Shown here piece after piece: positions 10,856 through 22,740 of a stretch of DNA of 64,000 bases. The number at the start of each line of letters is the position of its first letter. Positions within the stretch are counted from its first letter, which is position 1. Origin of the DNA: Cladopsammia gracilis (Eukaryota > Cnidaria > Anthozoa > Scleractinia > Dendrophylliidae); contig JAJGOT010000502.1 of the NCBI GenBank assembly GCA_022457155.1, positions 124,001-188,000 of the forward strand, given 5' to 3'. The translations under genes and the position numbers were made by a program. The notes under the pieces were generated by a model. It searched no databases and was not told the origin of the DNA. It saw nothing but the letters and a program-made list of their open reading frames with translations.

Positions 10856-13800
10856 ACATATAGAGCACTCTCCCCAGCTTTCACTCGGTCACGAGTTCCA
10901 TTATGGCGGCCGAACGGAAGTGTACCGTTCCGAGGTAAGGAAGCTAAAACCAGCTACAAAGTTAAGTTTAACTTTTCTTTCGATTTTTTCTTTTTTCTTT
11001 CGATTTTTATTTAGTTGTGCCATTATCTCTTATATTTGTGTGGTGCAGTCAGTGCTACAAACAGGCGAGGTCTTACAGCTAATACAAAATCCAGGCCTGT
11101 GCTGGTCTGTGCTGTGTATAAAATTGCCCGTGTTAGATACAAGACAACCTTTATTATTATGAACAAGACGCTGTGGGAGCGTATACTTGGGCGTCGTTGT
11201 ATTAGGCGTATTGGAATGATAATATCTTGGAAAATCTTCATGCACGTCAGTTTGAGTTTGATGATAAGGAGTGCACTGAGTATTGGGACAGTCTTGTATG
11301 TTGTTGACTGTTGGTGTACATTTGTAAAGTGGAACACGTGAAGACTTACGTGAAGTGCGAGTGCAAGGATTATATTTAACGCTTGTAGAATTTGGAAAAG
11401 CTTAATTGTGGCCAACGAAACTGCAAGGAAAACACAGAATTCATGGCAGCGCATATTCTGTATTCAGGTTTCAAATTACCCTTTTGACATATGCAAATTT
11501 GGTGCACTTTTTCCTGACAAAGGGCTAAATTTGTTTTCTGTCTTTTCTGCTACGTACCTTTCCCCGCTGTTTGACATCGATTATTATATTTGGTTTCATT
11601 CAAGATTTATCTTCACAATTGGTAAACATGTAGTTCAGAAATGATTTTAAACATGAATTTTGTGTGACGCTGGCACTTGGGGCCCTTGTTTACATAAAGT
11701 GACCTATTTTGGTTTCGTTCGCTTTCTGTCTGAAAACTCACTCCACTCGAAATTTTTCAATAGCAGTTCACAGCCAGCCGTTTGAAATTTTTGTTCTGTT
11801 TCGGCCGTTCACTGCAAGTCGTTCAAAATAATTGTTCAGGCGTTCAAATGAAATTCGATCTGTTGGCAGATCTCGTTGCCTAGCAAGTGATCAAAATCTG
11901 CCGTGAAGAAATTGTTCTTTCTTGTTGCACCTTTCTCGATGTAGTGCGGAAGTTATTTTATTGTTAGATCTAGAAGAACTAGTCGTTTGAAACTGTATTT
12001 TTGTAATGGCCGATTTTATATAACGGATGGGAAATTGTCATAAATCGGACCGTTCCATTCTAAAGAGTCTAAAGTTGAGAATTCATAACTCGAATAATAT
12101 TCCATCGATTCAATTGAATTAAAGACTGAATAACGGCTAAAGAGTAATTTAATTTAATTTAATTTTCGCCGGCGAGCATATCAAGAAAGCGTTGAAGCTA
12201 GCCGAGACGTCAGCTGACCAGTATTCTTCTTCTCGTAACGCTTGACTGAGTTTGACGCACGCGCATTAGAGCCCAATTGCAAATTCGTGCACTACCAAAC
12301 TGCATTTTATAACTTGGGCTCTCCGCCCAAGTAATTAACCAAAGCCGTGAAAGGAATGTCTTGAATTGTTGACAGGATAATTCTTGAGTTAAATATACAA
12401 CATTTCTGTAGTTTTTGGACATACTCCGTTCTGTACTCTTCTAACGCACAATATTAAAAAATATATCTGTTCGTAAAAATATACGTATGTGTTCGTAAAA
12501 AACCGCAATTAATTTCGCTGATAAATGCATCAAATGCATAAAAAAATATTCAGCACAAAAGCTTAAATTTTGTCAAAAATAAAACTAACTGTTAAAATCA
12601 TAAGACGCAAATGTAAACATGAAAATGTGACAGAAACACGAGTGGCTGTCACCCCCGGTTCGTGATCTTGCCTTTCCAGTTCACATATATCATGGGTTTG
12701 GGCTTGGGTGGGTAACAGTGAGATCAAAATGGATAACTGATAGCAGCAGCCAGAGGTGCTTTTATATTAGCCGAGGTCTGATCTCACTGGGAATACTATG
12801 CAAAGAAGACACGTACATGTATGTTGTCTACTCATTCAAATCTGCGACTCTTTAATTTATTTGTTCACTTTATTTATTAATTTAGATTTTGTTGAATGTT
12901 GAGCTGAGCTGATGCACCTCACATCCATGGGTAGTCCTGCACTTGTCCAAACAATGTCTGTGATTCGCTAAGAAAACAATAGATTTGTCCTGCTGGGATA
13001 GGGATTAGGGAAAGGGGCATTGTTCAAGTGACATGTCAATATCGTTCGCCAATCACAGACATCGTTTGGACAGCTACGACCCCGCTGACATCCACATCAA
13101 TCACTGACCCTCAGTTCATAATCTATCTAAACTACTATGAATATCCTCACAGAACATTGTTCAACTTCAAGTAGAAAATTCAAAAAAATTAATTCAATTA
13201 TCAGTTATTTGTAGATGGCAGTTAAATTATCAACATGAGATCATCAAACATGTGTTTCAAGATTGTATCAACGAGTTTTGACTGAATGGTTACGGCTGCT
13301 ATATGAATCCCAGCAAAAACTGACTTTGATACTGGTTATTCAACAGCACAAAAGCAACAGCATATTTGGATTGAAAAACAACATCACCAGTGAAAGATCC
13401 ATACTGGGCCTATCATAGTGGGGTGGCAGAGTGAAAATGTTAGAGAATGAAAAACACTTTTGACCCACAGGCCTTTGGGCCTTATTTTTTTGCAAGATAA
13501 TGGTTTGGGGATCTGGCCCCCCAGACCACTCCACTGTATCCATTGTAACTTTATTCTGTGTTCATTTCTAATGTGCATGGGTTCCCTATGTAGTGAAGTT
13601 AGGTTCAAGTTGTTTCTTTCAATAACATGTATTATAATATGATGAGTTTGCAATATAAGCCCCCCCCCCTTCCCCCTGTGAATTGAGCCCTCCTGTTTAT
13701 AAGTGGCCGACCCAAAACCCCTTAAGCTAATTACTGCATGTGCCCAGGGCTTTAACCAGCATTTTTTGGTAGTTTTGTTTGAGGGAATATTCTGATGGTC

Positions 13801-14036
13801 TCATTGATAAACAGAAGCTGTAGTTAAATTGAAACATATTCTACTGAAGATCATTTGAAGAACCACTACTTATTTAGAAGATCACTTATTTAATAAGGGA
13901 TGTGATTTCTTATGATTTATGATTAACCAAATTTATCAGTGACCCATTATGGAGTAATTAAATTTAAAATTTAAAGGACAGTTTATAGCTAGAGAGTTAC
14001 CAGTATTTATTTTTTCACAGAGCTTTTTCCATTTTC
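10856..14036. other. No gene seen
   Basis: Several overlapping short open frames around 11015-11644 lie over a dispersed repeat (the copy of 8512-8605) and show no domain. 12950-13071 contains a weak inverted repeat (GTCCAAACAATGTCTGTGAT and a near complement). A C-run lies near 13660. Confidence 0.4.
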
Positions 14037-14054
14037 ATCCTTATTAAAACAGTA

Positions 14055-14227
14055 AGATGAATGAAAATGGCATCCCAACTCGGAAAAAATTTCCAAGTTC
14101 CAGATGGGATTCGAACCCACGACCCTCTGTGATGTAGTTCTCTCACGGGGGGTCGTGGGTTCTAATCCCATCTGGAACTCGGAAATTTTTAACAAGTTGG
14201 GATGCTGTTTTCATTCATGTTTCATTT
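14055..14227. mobile_element. Fold-back element with tRNA-like B box and 15-bp target duplication
   Basis: A palindrome with arms of about 80 bp whose arms contain GGGTCGTGGGTTCGAATCCC, including a consensus RNA polymerase III B box (GGTTCGAATCC) on the minus strand; the opposite arm has one change. It is flanked by identical 15-bp direct repeats CTTATTAAAACAGTA at 14040-14054 and 14228-14242. The long target duplication points to LINE-type insertion of a tRNA-derived SINE in head-to-head form. Confidence 0.7.
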
Positions 14228-14242
14228 CTTATTAAAACAGTA

Positions 14243-15513
14243 TTTTTTATTTCAGAAAATGACTGTTTTATGTTGTTAAACGTTTCAATAGGCTTTTGCA
14301 TGAGTTGATCACATGACCCACTTCTTGTTAAGATTATGGGCTGTAACTTAAAAACCAGAAAAGGAAAGAGCAACATGAAATTAGGAAGATTGATAATTTT
14401 GAGGACCATGCTATGTATAAGCATAAGTTTTTATGGTGATTAAAATTAGAGGATTTGTTGAAATTGGAAATCTTGCTAACTTTATCATGCTCTTTCCATG
14501 TCTGGCATTCTTTTAGCCATAGCCCATAATTTTAATAAGAGGTAGGTCATGTCATCAACTCATGCAAAGGACCTGTTGTTGTCTATTAAAACATGTATCG
14601 CAAATAATTAGAGCACAAATATAATGCATGAATTGATACTTCCTTACTTAGGCCATGTTCCACCCGGCCATTCCACCTGGGTGTTCCACCCTGTGGCACA
14701 TAATCCCCCATAAAGGAATTCAATAGTACTTGTGTTATCACAGGTATACTGGTAAGTTATCAAATCAATCAGGACTTATAAGATTGCAAGATGCCTTGAT
14801 ATTACCAGTGTATTTGCTTAGCAACCAATAAAACAAAATAAAATATACAGATTTTTTTTTTATTTAAGTGAAAACTATACATCATTGTAAAAGTTAAATA
14901 AAAGGACAACACACAACACAAAAAAGAAAAAAAAAAGTCTATGATAACTACCCTGTATAAGCTACTTATCAAAGCTTCCTATACAATATTTCCAATTAAG
15001 CTGATTTATAAATTCAGTTAAATTACACGATTTAGAATTTAATTTCTGATGGTACAGATAGTATTTTGCAAACAAAAGACACTGATTCAATTTAAGCAAA
15101 TAGCTTGTAGATGCGTCATTTCTAGAAGTAATGCCAAATAGTTCCTCTGTAAGAGAGGGTTGCAACCTGCAATTATGAACTCTATTAAACCAACTAGTTA
15201 CTTCATTTATAAAATATCTAGTTTTAGGACAATTGACAAAAGTATGCCAAGACTGAATGGTCCGTCCCTAAGGCACTCCTAGACCTACCTTGAATCAGAA
15301 AGATCCAAAATGAATCGAAATCAACGAATCACAAACCATAAAACCTGAGTGTTGAAATAAATTAGTTGTTTTCTAAGGCATCTGCTATTGTTTTGATGTT
15401 GGGTAGCTTTGCTTGGCCACTTGCGCATGTCAGTTTTTCCTCCAAACAACGATGAACTACTTTTCTCACTTTTTATGTTTGTTTCTTATTTAAAAATTGA
15501 CGCTTTTAATTTA
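14243..15513. other. Upstream region of the nucleoside hydrolase-like gene
   Basis: AT-rich with no ORF of note. TTCCACC is repeated at 14660-14700. Because a splice acceptor precedes the gene's start codon, the promoter and first non-coding exon may lie in or beyond this stretch; neither could be located. Confidence 0.35.
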
Positions 15514-15534
15514 TTATCCACTTTATTCCAACAG
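15511..15534 (+). other. Splice acceptor before the start codon
   Basis: A T/C-rich tract followed by CAACAG at 15529-15534, then TGATTAGCAAGAG and the ATG at 15548. It suggests that the gene's only visible intron lies in the 5' untranslated region. Confidence 0.5.
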
Positions 15535-15547
15535 TGATTAGCAAGAG

Positions 15548-17152
15548 ATGATCAGTATGCCCCATTCTCGATCGGCACAACCATATACAACCCTTTTTTG
15601 GTTTACTGGTACCACATGCACCATTGGAGCTGCAATTTACTCTGCACAACAAACATTTGTTGATTATGAGATCCTGGCAATCTTAATTCTGATAACGGCG
15701 ATTATTGGTTTCACCATAATTATCATCATGGAGGGACTGGGCGTGGCACTCAGCACCCATGTTATTTTTATTGACATGCCCGACCCGGACAACTATGCCG
15801 CCGCCTTGCTGCGAGCCGACCAAAATAAACCGACCAATCACTGGCTCGCAATGGCGGCTAGATGGATACTGCAGAGATTAGGATTTCCTTTGTGTCCACT
15901 CTACATCGTCTGTGGTGGGCGTCGCGTTAATCTCGGTTTAGCTCACAAGAACACAGACGGTAGATTCTTTGACGAATCCACACAATGGTATTCGGTGTGG
16001 GACTTTCGTCGACACGTCGACACACTCCCAGCGGACAAAGCTATGGTAAATGACCCGGGCACAATTGAAGACTCGGTGTTGGTGCTCAGGAAGAACATGT
16101 TTGATCTTGAATGCATCTTGCGCTCCGCTGGGTATTCAGAGTTCGCCTTAGTGACGGGACACATTGCCAAGCAAATCCCGTTGTCTTATTCGCACCACGC
16201 AGATGAATGGCGTTTTTATAGTAACGTCCACAACAGCTGGGTCACACCAGCAGAGTACGACCTGCTGTCCGACAGACGCTGTGTTGAATCTGACGAGTCT
16301 CAGACTTTTGATCAGCGGAGAGAATTAGCGCGCCAATTTATTAATCAACTTACTGGTTTTGAGGATTTTGAGTCCAGCTCCGTTGGGTCGCACTGGTTGA
16401 CGTTGGACCAGCTTAATGCAGTGCTGTTTAGGTATTCAACCATTCACATTACCGTGGGAGGTCCAGCCACTGACGTGGCATACTTGGTGGAAAAGTCATC
16501 GGGCTGGACAAGAAATGTGAACACAATTAGCGCGATGTGGGCGGTTTGTGATTTGGGTAAGAATACTGGGAAGATGAATCTGTGTGGCATGAACTTCAAC
16601 GAGGCTGCTGATACACAGGCTGCCAAGTACCTATCCTCGAGTTTCTTTCCAAATGCAATGTTTTCTTTCCTACCAACTGAAACTTGCAAATTGACATCAG
16701 ATTTCAAAGTGACGCAGGAGATGGCAGAACGTATGGATATTTGGCGGTGTCTGGCGGGTAAAATAGCTCTTTGGAGTCATGTCAAAGCCGGGCGGACGGA
16801 GCCATTGTTCGATTATTTCATCTGCGAGTCTCCAGAGATTATAGCAACATTGCATAAAATGGGACTCGTCAAAGCTTTTGTTACGTTCGACACCAGTAAA
16901 GAGGGGTACAGTGTTTTATCACCCAGCAAAACAGAAACGCAGTTCACTGCTTGGGTTAACCCAAGTGAAATGTTCGTGGACTTTTCATGGGGGCCGAACA
17001 ATATTGCTTTTAATGGAAACACACTGGTCCAATGTAAAAATTGTTGGTTAAAACTTTTCAAGTTCAGGCGTCTGACCATCTCCGCTTTTGAGCTCAGTAG
17101 TCCCGATCACAATAAAATAAATTTGAAGGGATCGAGGAACAAACGTTTGTAA
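15548..17152 (+). CDS. Membrane-anchored nucleoside hydrolase-like protein
   Basis: An uninterrupted 534-codon frame and the longest ORF in the window. Residues about 14-33 and 41-68 are strongly hydrophobic and should form one or two membrane segments. From residue 72 the protein resembles inosine/uridine-preferring nucleoside hydrolases: an Asp-rich strand (VIFIDMPDPDNYAAALL, 72-88), a GGPATDVAYLV segment (304-314) matching the family's GPLTN-type loop, and NFNEAADTQAAKYL (349-362) matching the conserved Asn/Asp helix. These enzymes cleave the N-glycosidic bond of nucleosides using a calcium held by the Asp cluster. The Asp spacing here differs from the usual DxDxGxDD, so activity is uncertain. 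TAG at 15539-15541 lies in frame just upstream, which supports this ATG. No canonical AATAAA occurs before 17409, inside the downstream MITE. Family assignment is from pattern only. Confidence 0.75.
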   Translation: MISMPHSRSAQPYTTLFWFTGTTCTIGAAIYSAQQTFVDYEILAILILITAIIGFTIIIIMEGLGVALSTHVIFIDMPDPDNYAAALLRADQNKPTNHWLAMAARWILQRLGFPLCPLYIVCGGRRVNLGLAHKNTDGRFFDESTQWYSVWDFRRHVDTLPADKAMVNDPGTIEDSVLVLRKNMFDLECILRSAGYSEFALVTGHIAKQIPLSYSHHADEWRFYSNVHNSWVTPAEYDLLSDRRCVESDESQTFDQRRELARQFINQLTGFEDFESSSVGSHWLTLDQLNAVLFRYSTIHITVGGPATDVAYLVEKSSGWTRNVNTISAMWAVCDLGKNTGKMNLCGMNFNEAADTQAAKYLSSSFFPNAMFSFLPTETCKLTSDFKVTQEMAERMDIWRCLAGKIALWSHVKAGRTEPLFDYFICESPEIIATLHKMGLVKAFVTFDTSKEGYSVLSPSKTETQFTAWVNPSEMFVDFSWGPNNIAFNGNTLVQCKNCWLKLFKFRRLTISAFELSSPDHNKINLKGSRNKRL

Positions 17153-17392
17153 AGTACTTGTAGGTATTGATTCAATAGAAACCCAAATACAAGATCCTTC
17201 GGATTGAGAATATGTTGTTGTGCTCTAATAAGTATTATTTATCATGAATACTATATTACTTTGACTGTATTTATTAAGAATGAAGTCGTAAAGCCAGTTT
17301 ATACATGCGATTTTTGTCGTACTTTCAGTTTTAATGCAACTTTTGCGCTCGAGGGTCGCAATGAAAATCGCAGGAAACTAGCGGCCATTTCT

Positions 17393-18232
17393 CCCGGCCT
17401 GTTAAATCAATAAAATCGATGATCGATGAAATCGATATCAATCGATGCCAATTAATCGATTGATATTGGAAATCGATGATCAATCGATGACGTATGTTTT
17501 TGTGATAATTCGATTGACCATCGATTTCCAATAAAATCGATTTATTGATATCCATTTTATCGATTGCCATTGATTGTCATCGGTGTTGTATTTTATTCAT
17601 GTTATGACGCTCAAATCAGCAATGAAATTATTTTATTTCGATAACAGAACAGTTGTAAATGAAATTAAACAACAGGAACAACGTGCTGATCGCCATTATT
17701 CAAGCAAAAACATTTTCATGCATGCGAATAGTAGTAAAACAAATAGACAGAAACGTCCAGATATTTGCCAGTTAATTCCAAGAGGAACAAAAGGTGCAGT
17801 AGGAGGTGAAGTAGTCGTTCTTTTCTCTCGTCATAATTGCAACAGTAAATGAACACTCCTGGTACCCTTTCACAACGACATTGGATATATCACAAGAGTA
17901 ACTTCCTGCTCGTGATGTAGCCTGCATGACAGGCGCTTTATGAGCCAAGTGGGGCGAGCTCGCTCCGCTTGGCTCACAAAGCGCCCGTCATGCAGGCTAC
18001 TCGTGATGCGGCGTGTCTTGACCAGACATTGTGTTCGGAATTTTGTTACGCGAGCTCCGAGAAAGCACGCAAAAATCGATAAAATCGATAATTTGCGGGA
18101 CATTTTTTGTGATTATCGATTGATCATTGATTGGCCGATATCAATCGATATCAATTAACTAATTTTATCGATTGATATCGATTGATCGATTGGATTTCCG
18201 ATGATCGATTGTCATCGATTTAACAGGCCGGG
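17393..18232. mobile_element. MITE with 16-bp termini and ATCGAT-rich ends
   Basis: Perfect inverted termini CCCGGCCTGTTAAATC, flanked by ATTTCT at 17387-17392 and 18233-18238 (6-bp target duplication). Both subterminal regions (17405-17580 and 18075-18222) are arrays of ATCGAT/TTGATATC-type motifs. No transposase. A second element is inserted inside it at 17917-18000. Confidence 0.85.
17917..18000. mobile_element. 84-bp hairpin element nested in a MITE
   Basis: Near-perfect palindrome starting GTAGCCTGCATGAC and ending GTCATGCAGGCTAC, flanked by TCGTGAT at 17910-17916 and 18001-18007 (7 or 8 bp duplication). Related TAGCCTGC starts occur at about 52273, 56912 and 58561. Confidence 0.85.
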
Positions 18233-18540
18233 ATTTCTGTGCGATTTGTCACCACGATAGCGTAGAGGTGCAACTTGGAGGCGATTTGTGGGAAATCGCA
18301 GCAAATCGCAGAAAACATCGCGCACGAATCAAACAGAAATCGCTGCTAGTTTACACTTGCGACGAAAGTTGTATTGGATCGTGTGTTTTTTTGACAAAAC
18401 TGGCCTAGGTATAACACATGTTTAACGGTATAATGTTCTACTAGACACCAGTAAAAAAAAGAAGCTTTTAAGCAAAAAGTGAAAAAATTCAGGTTAAAAT
18501 GTGCAAGTAAAATTCCGGGGTTCGAAATAACGAAGTTATA

Positions 18541-18701
18541 GCCCAATTTCGATATATTAAAATTCAACTTGAAACAAAAGATATCACTGCGTTACTACGA
18601 GGCTTAGGGGAATAAACCATATCAATCCCTACTATCATTCCCCTAAGCCTCGTAGTGATGTCTTTTGTTTCAAGTTGAATTTTAATATATCGAAATTGGG
18701 C
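18541..18701. mobile_element. Palindromic MITE with TA duplication
   Basis: Arms of about 70 bp starting GCCCAATTTCGATATATTAA, with TA at 18539-18540 and 18702-18703. A decayed relative (ATTTCGATTTATTAAAATTC and TTATTCCCCTAAG) is visible at 60075-60210. Confidence 0.75.
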
Positions 18702-18703
18702 TA

Positions 18704-19515
18704 TTGGAGGGGCTACTGTATGTCGCGAGGATGGCGGGTGAGTACTGGTTACTAACATCTTGAAAAACGTCCGGTGGCTTTTTATCAAGTTGGCGGCCAT
18801 TACTGTCGAACTCGCTGCAATCCGTTCCATCCCGTCGTATTGCGTGGAAGGATAGATCTCAAGTTTACAAATTAGTTAGAGTATTTACTTGGCTAGATTT
18901 TTGTTAAATTATTTCTGCGACTTGTTAGTCGTACCTTCGAAAAATTCGATGTCTTCCAGTAGTGGTGGAAGTTGGGGAGGAATTTAAAAGCGAAATCGAC
19001 GTGTGCTTGTTTACCTCGCGTGGTTCGACACGAGTGCAAGCGCGATAAAACTTGCCGCCATCCGGGAGGGAACAATAGAAATTTGACATGCGTGACGTCA
19101 GGTGACGTCACATGACAGGAACTCATTGCGCAGACTCACCTTGCGACATAGCCCCTTTAAGTTTGATTGTCAAAAACAAAACCCTGTTAACTTTTAGAAG
19201 ATTAAATTTCGATGAATAGCACAAAAGCTTATAATAAAAGCGAATATATAAAGGCAAAACCTTTCACAGCTGAATGCGGAGTAAACCAAGCTGAATTGAT
19301 CCAGCTGCCAATAGCAAAACTTGAAAAACTGCCAAATAGTAAAGATATCGAAACGTGAAAACAGTGCTAAACAGCAAAGCGTAAACTTGAATTTTATGTG
19401 TAATGTAAGCTTAATTATACCGGCAAAAGTGAAGTAAATACGTCTTTTCCACTCAACATTTTTAATCGCACAAAACTCTTTAAATTCTCATAAATATTGC
19501 CAATTTCCTCCTAAC
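18704..19515. other. No gene seen
   Basis: Contains GTGACGTCA-like sites near 19091-19110 (TGACGTCAGGTGACGTCA) but no coding sequence that I can support. Confidence 0.4.
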
Positions 19516-19678
19516 AAAATGGATGGCCCCTAAACTCGTTCGGCACTCGTTCCCCCCGCCCCCCCCCCCCCCCCCCGTCCCCCCGCACGGCACCCCAACA
19601 AAAAAAGATTGAACTGTCAGTTTTTATGGCGATTTTTCATGAACAAACCTGACCAGATGTTTCGAATGGAAATCCATT

Positions 19679-20510
19679 CATCCCTGATTGAACCGTATAT
19701 ATCTTATGGCTTAAGTGTATGGGGCCAAGCTGCTCATTCACAATTGAACAAAATTCTCCTTTTACAAAAACGAGCCCTCCGCTTAATGCATTTCTCAAAT
19801 AATCGAGCACATGCTATTCCTTTATTTATTTCCTCTAATATTCTGCCACTGAATATGCTCTACTTTAAATCGATTTCTGTACTAATGCATGATGTTGCAA
19901 ACCATTCTGTTCCATCTAATATTTCTGACCTTTTTATTCGCTCAGACCAGATTCACACTCACGACACCAGATTCTCAGCCGCTGGCAACTTTTACGTCAA
20001 AAATTCTAGAATTAACCAACAATTGCACTCCTTTTCTAGAACTGGAACTAGAGTTTGGAATAATATACCTATCAATTTACGAAACCAAAGTAAAACGTGC
20101 TTTAAGTCCAAATTAAACAGATTACTAATGGAGGTTTTGGAGAGTGAGGATATCTATGTTGATGTCGAATTCCTTTGTACCAGTCTTCGTAATTATAAAA
20201 CACTCAATTGACTTTAAACTGCATTTTATTACCCCTTCTCCTTAATTTATATATGTATATATATATTTTTTTCTTATTCATTTTTATTTCTATTATTGAT
20301 TGATTTATTTGTTGTTGTTACAGTAAATTATCATCAATTATGCATTCCTTATTTTCGTATTTATTGTTATCTGTCAATTATTTTATAGTGAGCTCCTGTA
20401 ATTGTTTAGTGTGTAGCAACCCGCCACGATTAACTTTAGTTATTTGCGGGTTGCTAATATAATTTGTTTTATTATTATTTGTAAATAAATTGTTGTTGTT
20501 GTTGTTGTTG
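19679..20510 (+). mobile_element. 5'-truncated LINE tail with (TTG)n end
   Basis: Codes up to 20211 for the C-terminal region of a non-LTR retrotransposon polymerase. SLIEPYISYGLSVWG begins it, with QKRALRLM, a TRFSAAGNF stretch and RVWNNIP downstream, as in the thumb/connection part of CR1/L2-type enzymes. The catalytic domain and endonuclease are missing. The 3' end is a (TTG)n run at 20491-20510. TCCATT is duplicated at 19673-19678 and 20511-20516. Copy A of the segmental duplication (1944-1965) lacks the element, so its limits are exact. Confidence 0.85.
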
Positions 20511-20915
20511 TCCATTTCCATATAGTCTTGTTAACAATAAAATAATAACAGACTTTAAAAACAGGACCGTACAACACTTTTTAAAGACGTATTAAAGGCA
20601 CTTTTTGTTCAGTGCATCAGTAAAGTTACTCTATGCAAAAATAACGAATTATTTTGGGTTTCTATTAATGCCGTATTTCTCAGACTCAGACGATGGCAAT
20701 GTAGATTCTTAATTATAGACAAGTTCGTCTGTGAGGTTTAAGCATTTTAATTAACGTTTTTCTTATACTGTATAAATAGTGGTTTACATTTTTGCGTAGT
20801 GTATTAAATCAAAACAATCGCCCTTAAGCTGCTATACCGGGAAATACGTGAAACTCTTATGTACAGACATCCTGCCCCAGGGGACCGGGAGAGGGGTACT
20901 CTCATAAATAAACTA

Positions 20916-21730
20916 CCTTATTACATGAAATTTTCGCGACACGTTTATTTCGCGATTTTGAGGTGCGCATATTTCGCGACACTTAAATTTCGCGATTTTG
21001 CGAAAATTTTATAGTTTGAATCATTTTAATTTCGAGTTTTCAAGTTAGACACAATTTATTTCCTTGGTAATGTTATTTAACATGTCCTTGTATTAAATAA
21101 AACGACCGTCTTAAAGGTGCAACGTCAAAATTAACAAAAATGCAACGGCGGGACTATATGTCAACAGTAACAACAAAGCAGTTCTCACAATGTCCACAAG
21201 CAGTTTATGCTTGTAAGTGAATTATTTGTCTTGAATCAATTGACCACAATATCCATTTACATTGAAATTTCCTTCCTACGGACTCCGAAGAAAAAATGAT
21301 ACCGTTTAGTAACATAATGCCGTTTAGAAACATATGTACAAGTCTCACGAGTCATTTTATATATGGAACAACAGGCAGTAACACGTCTCTTCCAGTTACT
21401 ACACCCTTTATTCCCTCTTTCTCCCATTCTTTCAAGACAGGAACCTTTTCCTGTGGGATGGTGAAAAAGTTATATATTTCCACCAAGTTGCATGAATTGG
21501 TTTCAAAACCGATAGCTTAAGGGTGACATTCACATCTTCAAAGTTAACTCCACTATCACTTGCTTTTGACTTCTGCCGAATATCACGTTGCGAACTTGTT
21601 CTTGCAAAATTGATTATTGACATATTGTGAGTCACTTAATTTTCGCATCATGTTATGTTCGCGACACTTATTTCTCGCGTCACTTAAATTTCGCGACTTT
21701 TTTGAATCGCGAAAATTTCATGTAATAAGG
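20916..21730. mobile_element. 815-bp MITE with TA duplication and TTTCGCGA repeats
   Basis: Perfect 24-bp inverted termini starting CCTTATTACATGAAATTTTC, flanked by TA at 20914-20915 and 21731-21732. Both ends contain repeated TTTCGCGA and CGCGACACTTAAATTTCGCG. The central part has no recognisable transposase. Tc1/mariner type by the TA duplication. Confidence 0.85.
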
Positions 21731-22280
21731 TATAATGGGGTTATTGCCGCTGTGAAGGATATGGTCAAGAATAGGGCTTCAAAATGTAGCTAAACAAGGT
21801 CTGTTACAGTGTAATAGGGCACATCACCACCCAAACATGTACAGATGTACAGATCACCCTCCTCCCCCCCGCCCGTCACTGCTTCGATTCATCAACAGAC
21901 CTTTTACGTGGCGGCCACGGCCACTGTTAACTCGTGATAAAGGCCTATATACCGTTAAATTCCTGCTAGAAGCCCTGAGCTTATACAACTTCGCTGGGGT
22001 TTTTTAAAGGGTTATAACCAGGCTAGCTTACGTCCAAGAACATTCTTATTGTAATCTGAAAATTTCGTAAAGCTAGACAGATTCTCAGACGAGGAAGTGG
22101 AAGGGAGAAATCTCTGACCGTCTGAGAATCCTCAGGCTACACTAACAATAAAGCCATCTCTAATTTAAAGTTACAATACAAAACGTGACCTATTCACTGA
22201 CATTGACAAGCAATTGCTATGCACAAAGCAAAGTTTACATTATGTCCAATTTAGTCTCTATAATGGTATTATGATGATTC

Positions 22281-22740
22281 TCAGCTAACGGTGCAAATCT
22301 CCAAAATCTTGCCAAAAATAAACACGAACGCCATCACTCCATAGCCCCTTGACAAGATGCTTCCAGCAGCTTTAGGGTGTTCAGTCTCGTGGGAAGTAGT
22401 GGTATCAGTATCAGTCGGTTTAGTTGTTGCGGCCTCTGAGGAACAGTGACACTTGGCTTTTGAGAAGGTGTTCTTGGAGTGGGACCATTGCAGTAGTCCT
22501 GTGTGCAAAATGAACAGTTAGTGCCATTCTGGTTGGCGCACAGAATGAAGTTTTCTGGGAGGCAATTCTTTGGTAAGACGGGCCATGGCGAATATCCTGT
22601 ATTGTAGCACATTGAAAAATTGATTCCGTACATTCTTTTATAGTTTGGCTTGCTGAACATTCTTCCTCAGACGTTGCAACACATTGGTAGCATTTAAGTG
22701 AGTGTACTGTTGAGATAAGAGAAGAGGAAGTTAGTAACAA
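22281..22740 (-). pseudogene. Ly6/uPAR-like gene, frameshifted paralogue
   Basis: The same protein as at 2623-3137, but spread over three frames: the cysteine-rich domain (SLKCYQCVATSEEEC onward) in one, the CTQDYCNGP end in a second, and the stalk and hydrophobic tail in a third. A small deletion has also removed part of the stalk and one cysteine region (near 22505-22520). Probably non-functional. Confidence 0.75.

Noticed and set aside
11015..11644. Several overlapping open frames on both strands
   Set aside because: They lie partly on a dispersed repeat shared with 8512-8605, the frames conflict, and no domain is seen.
14097..14175. Possible tRNA gene (T-arm-like GGTTCGAATCC)
   Set aside because: No acceptor stem, D arm or anticodon arm can be folded; the sequence is one arm of a palindrome with a target duplication, so it is SINE-like.
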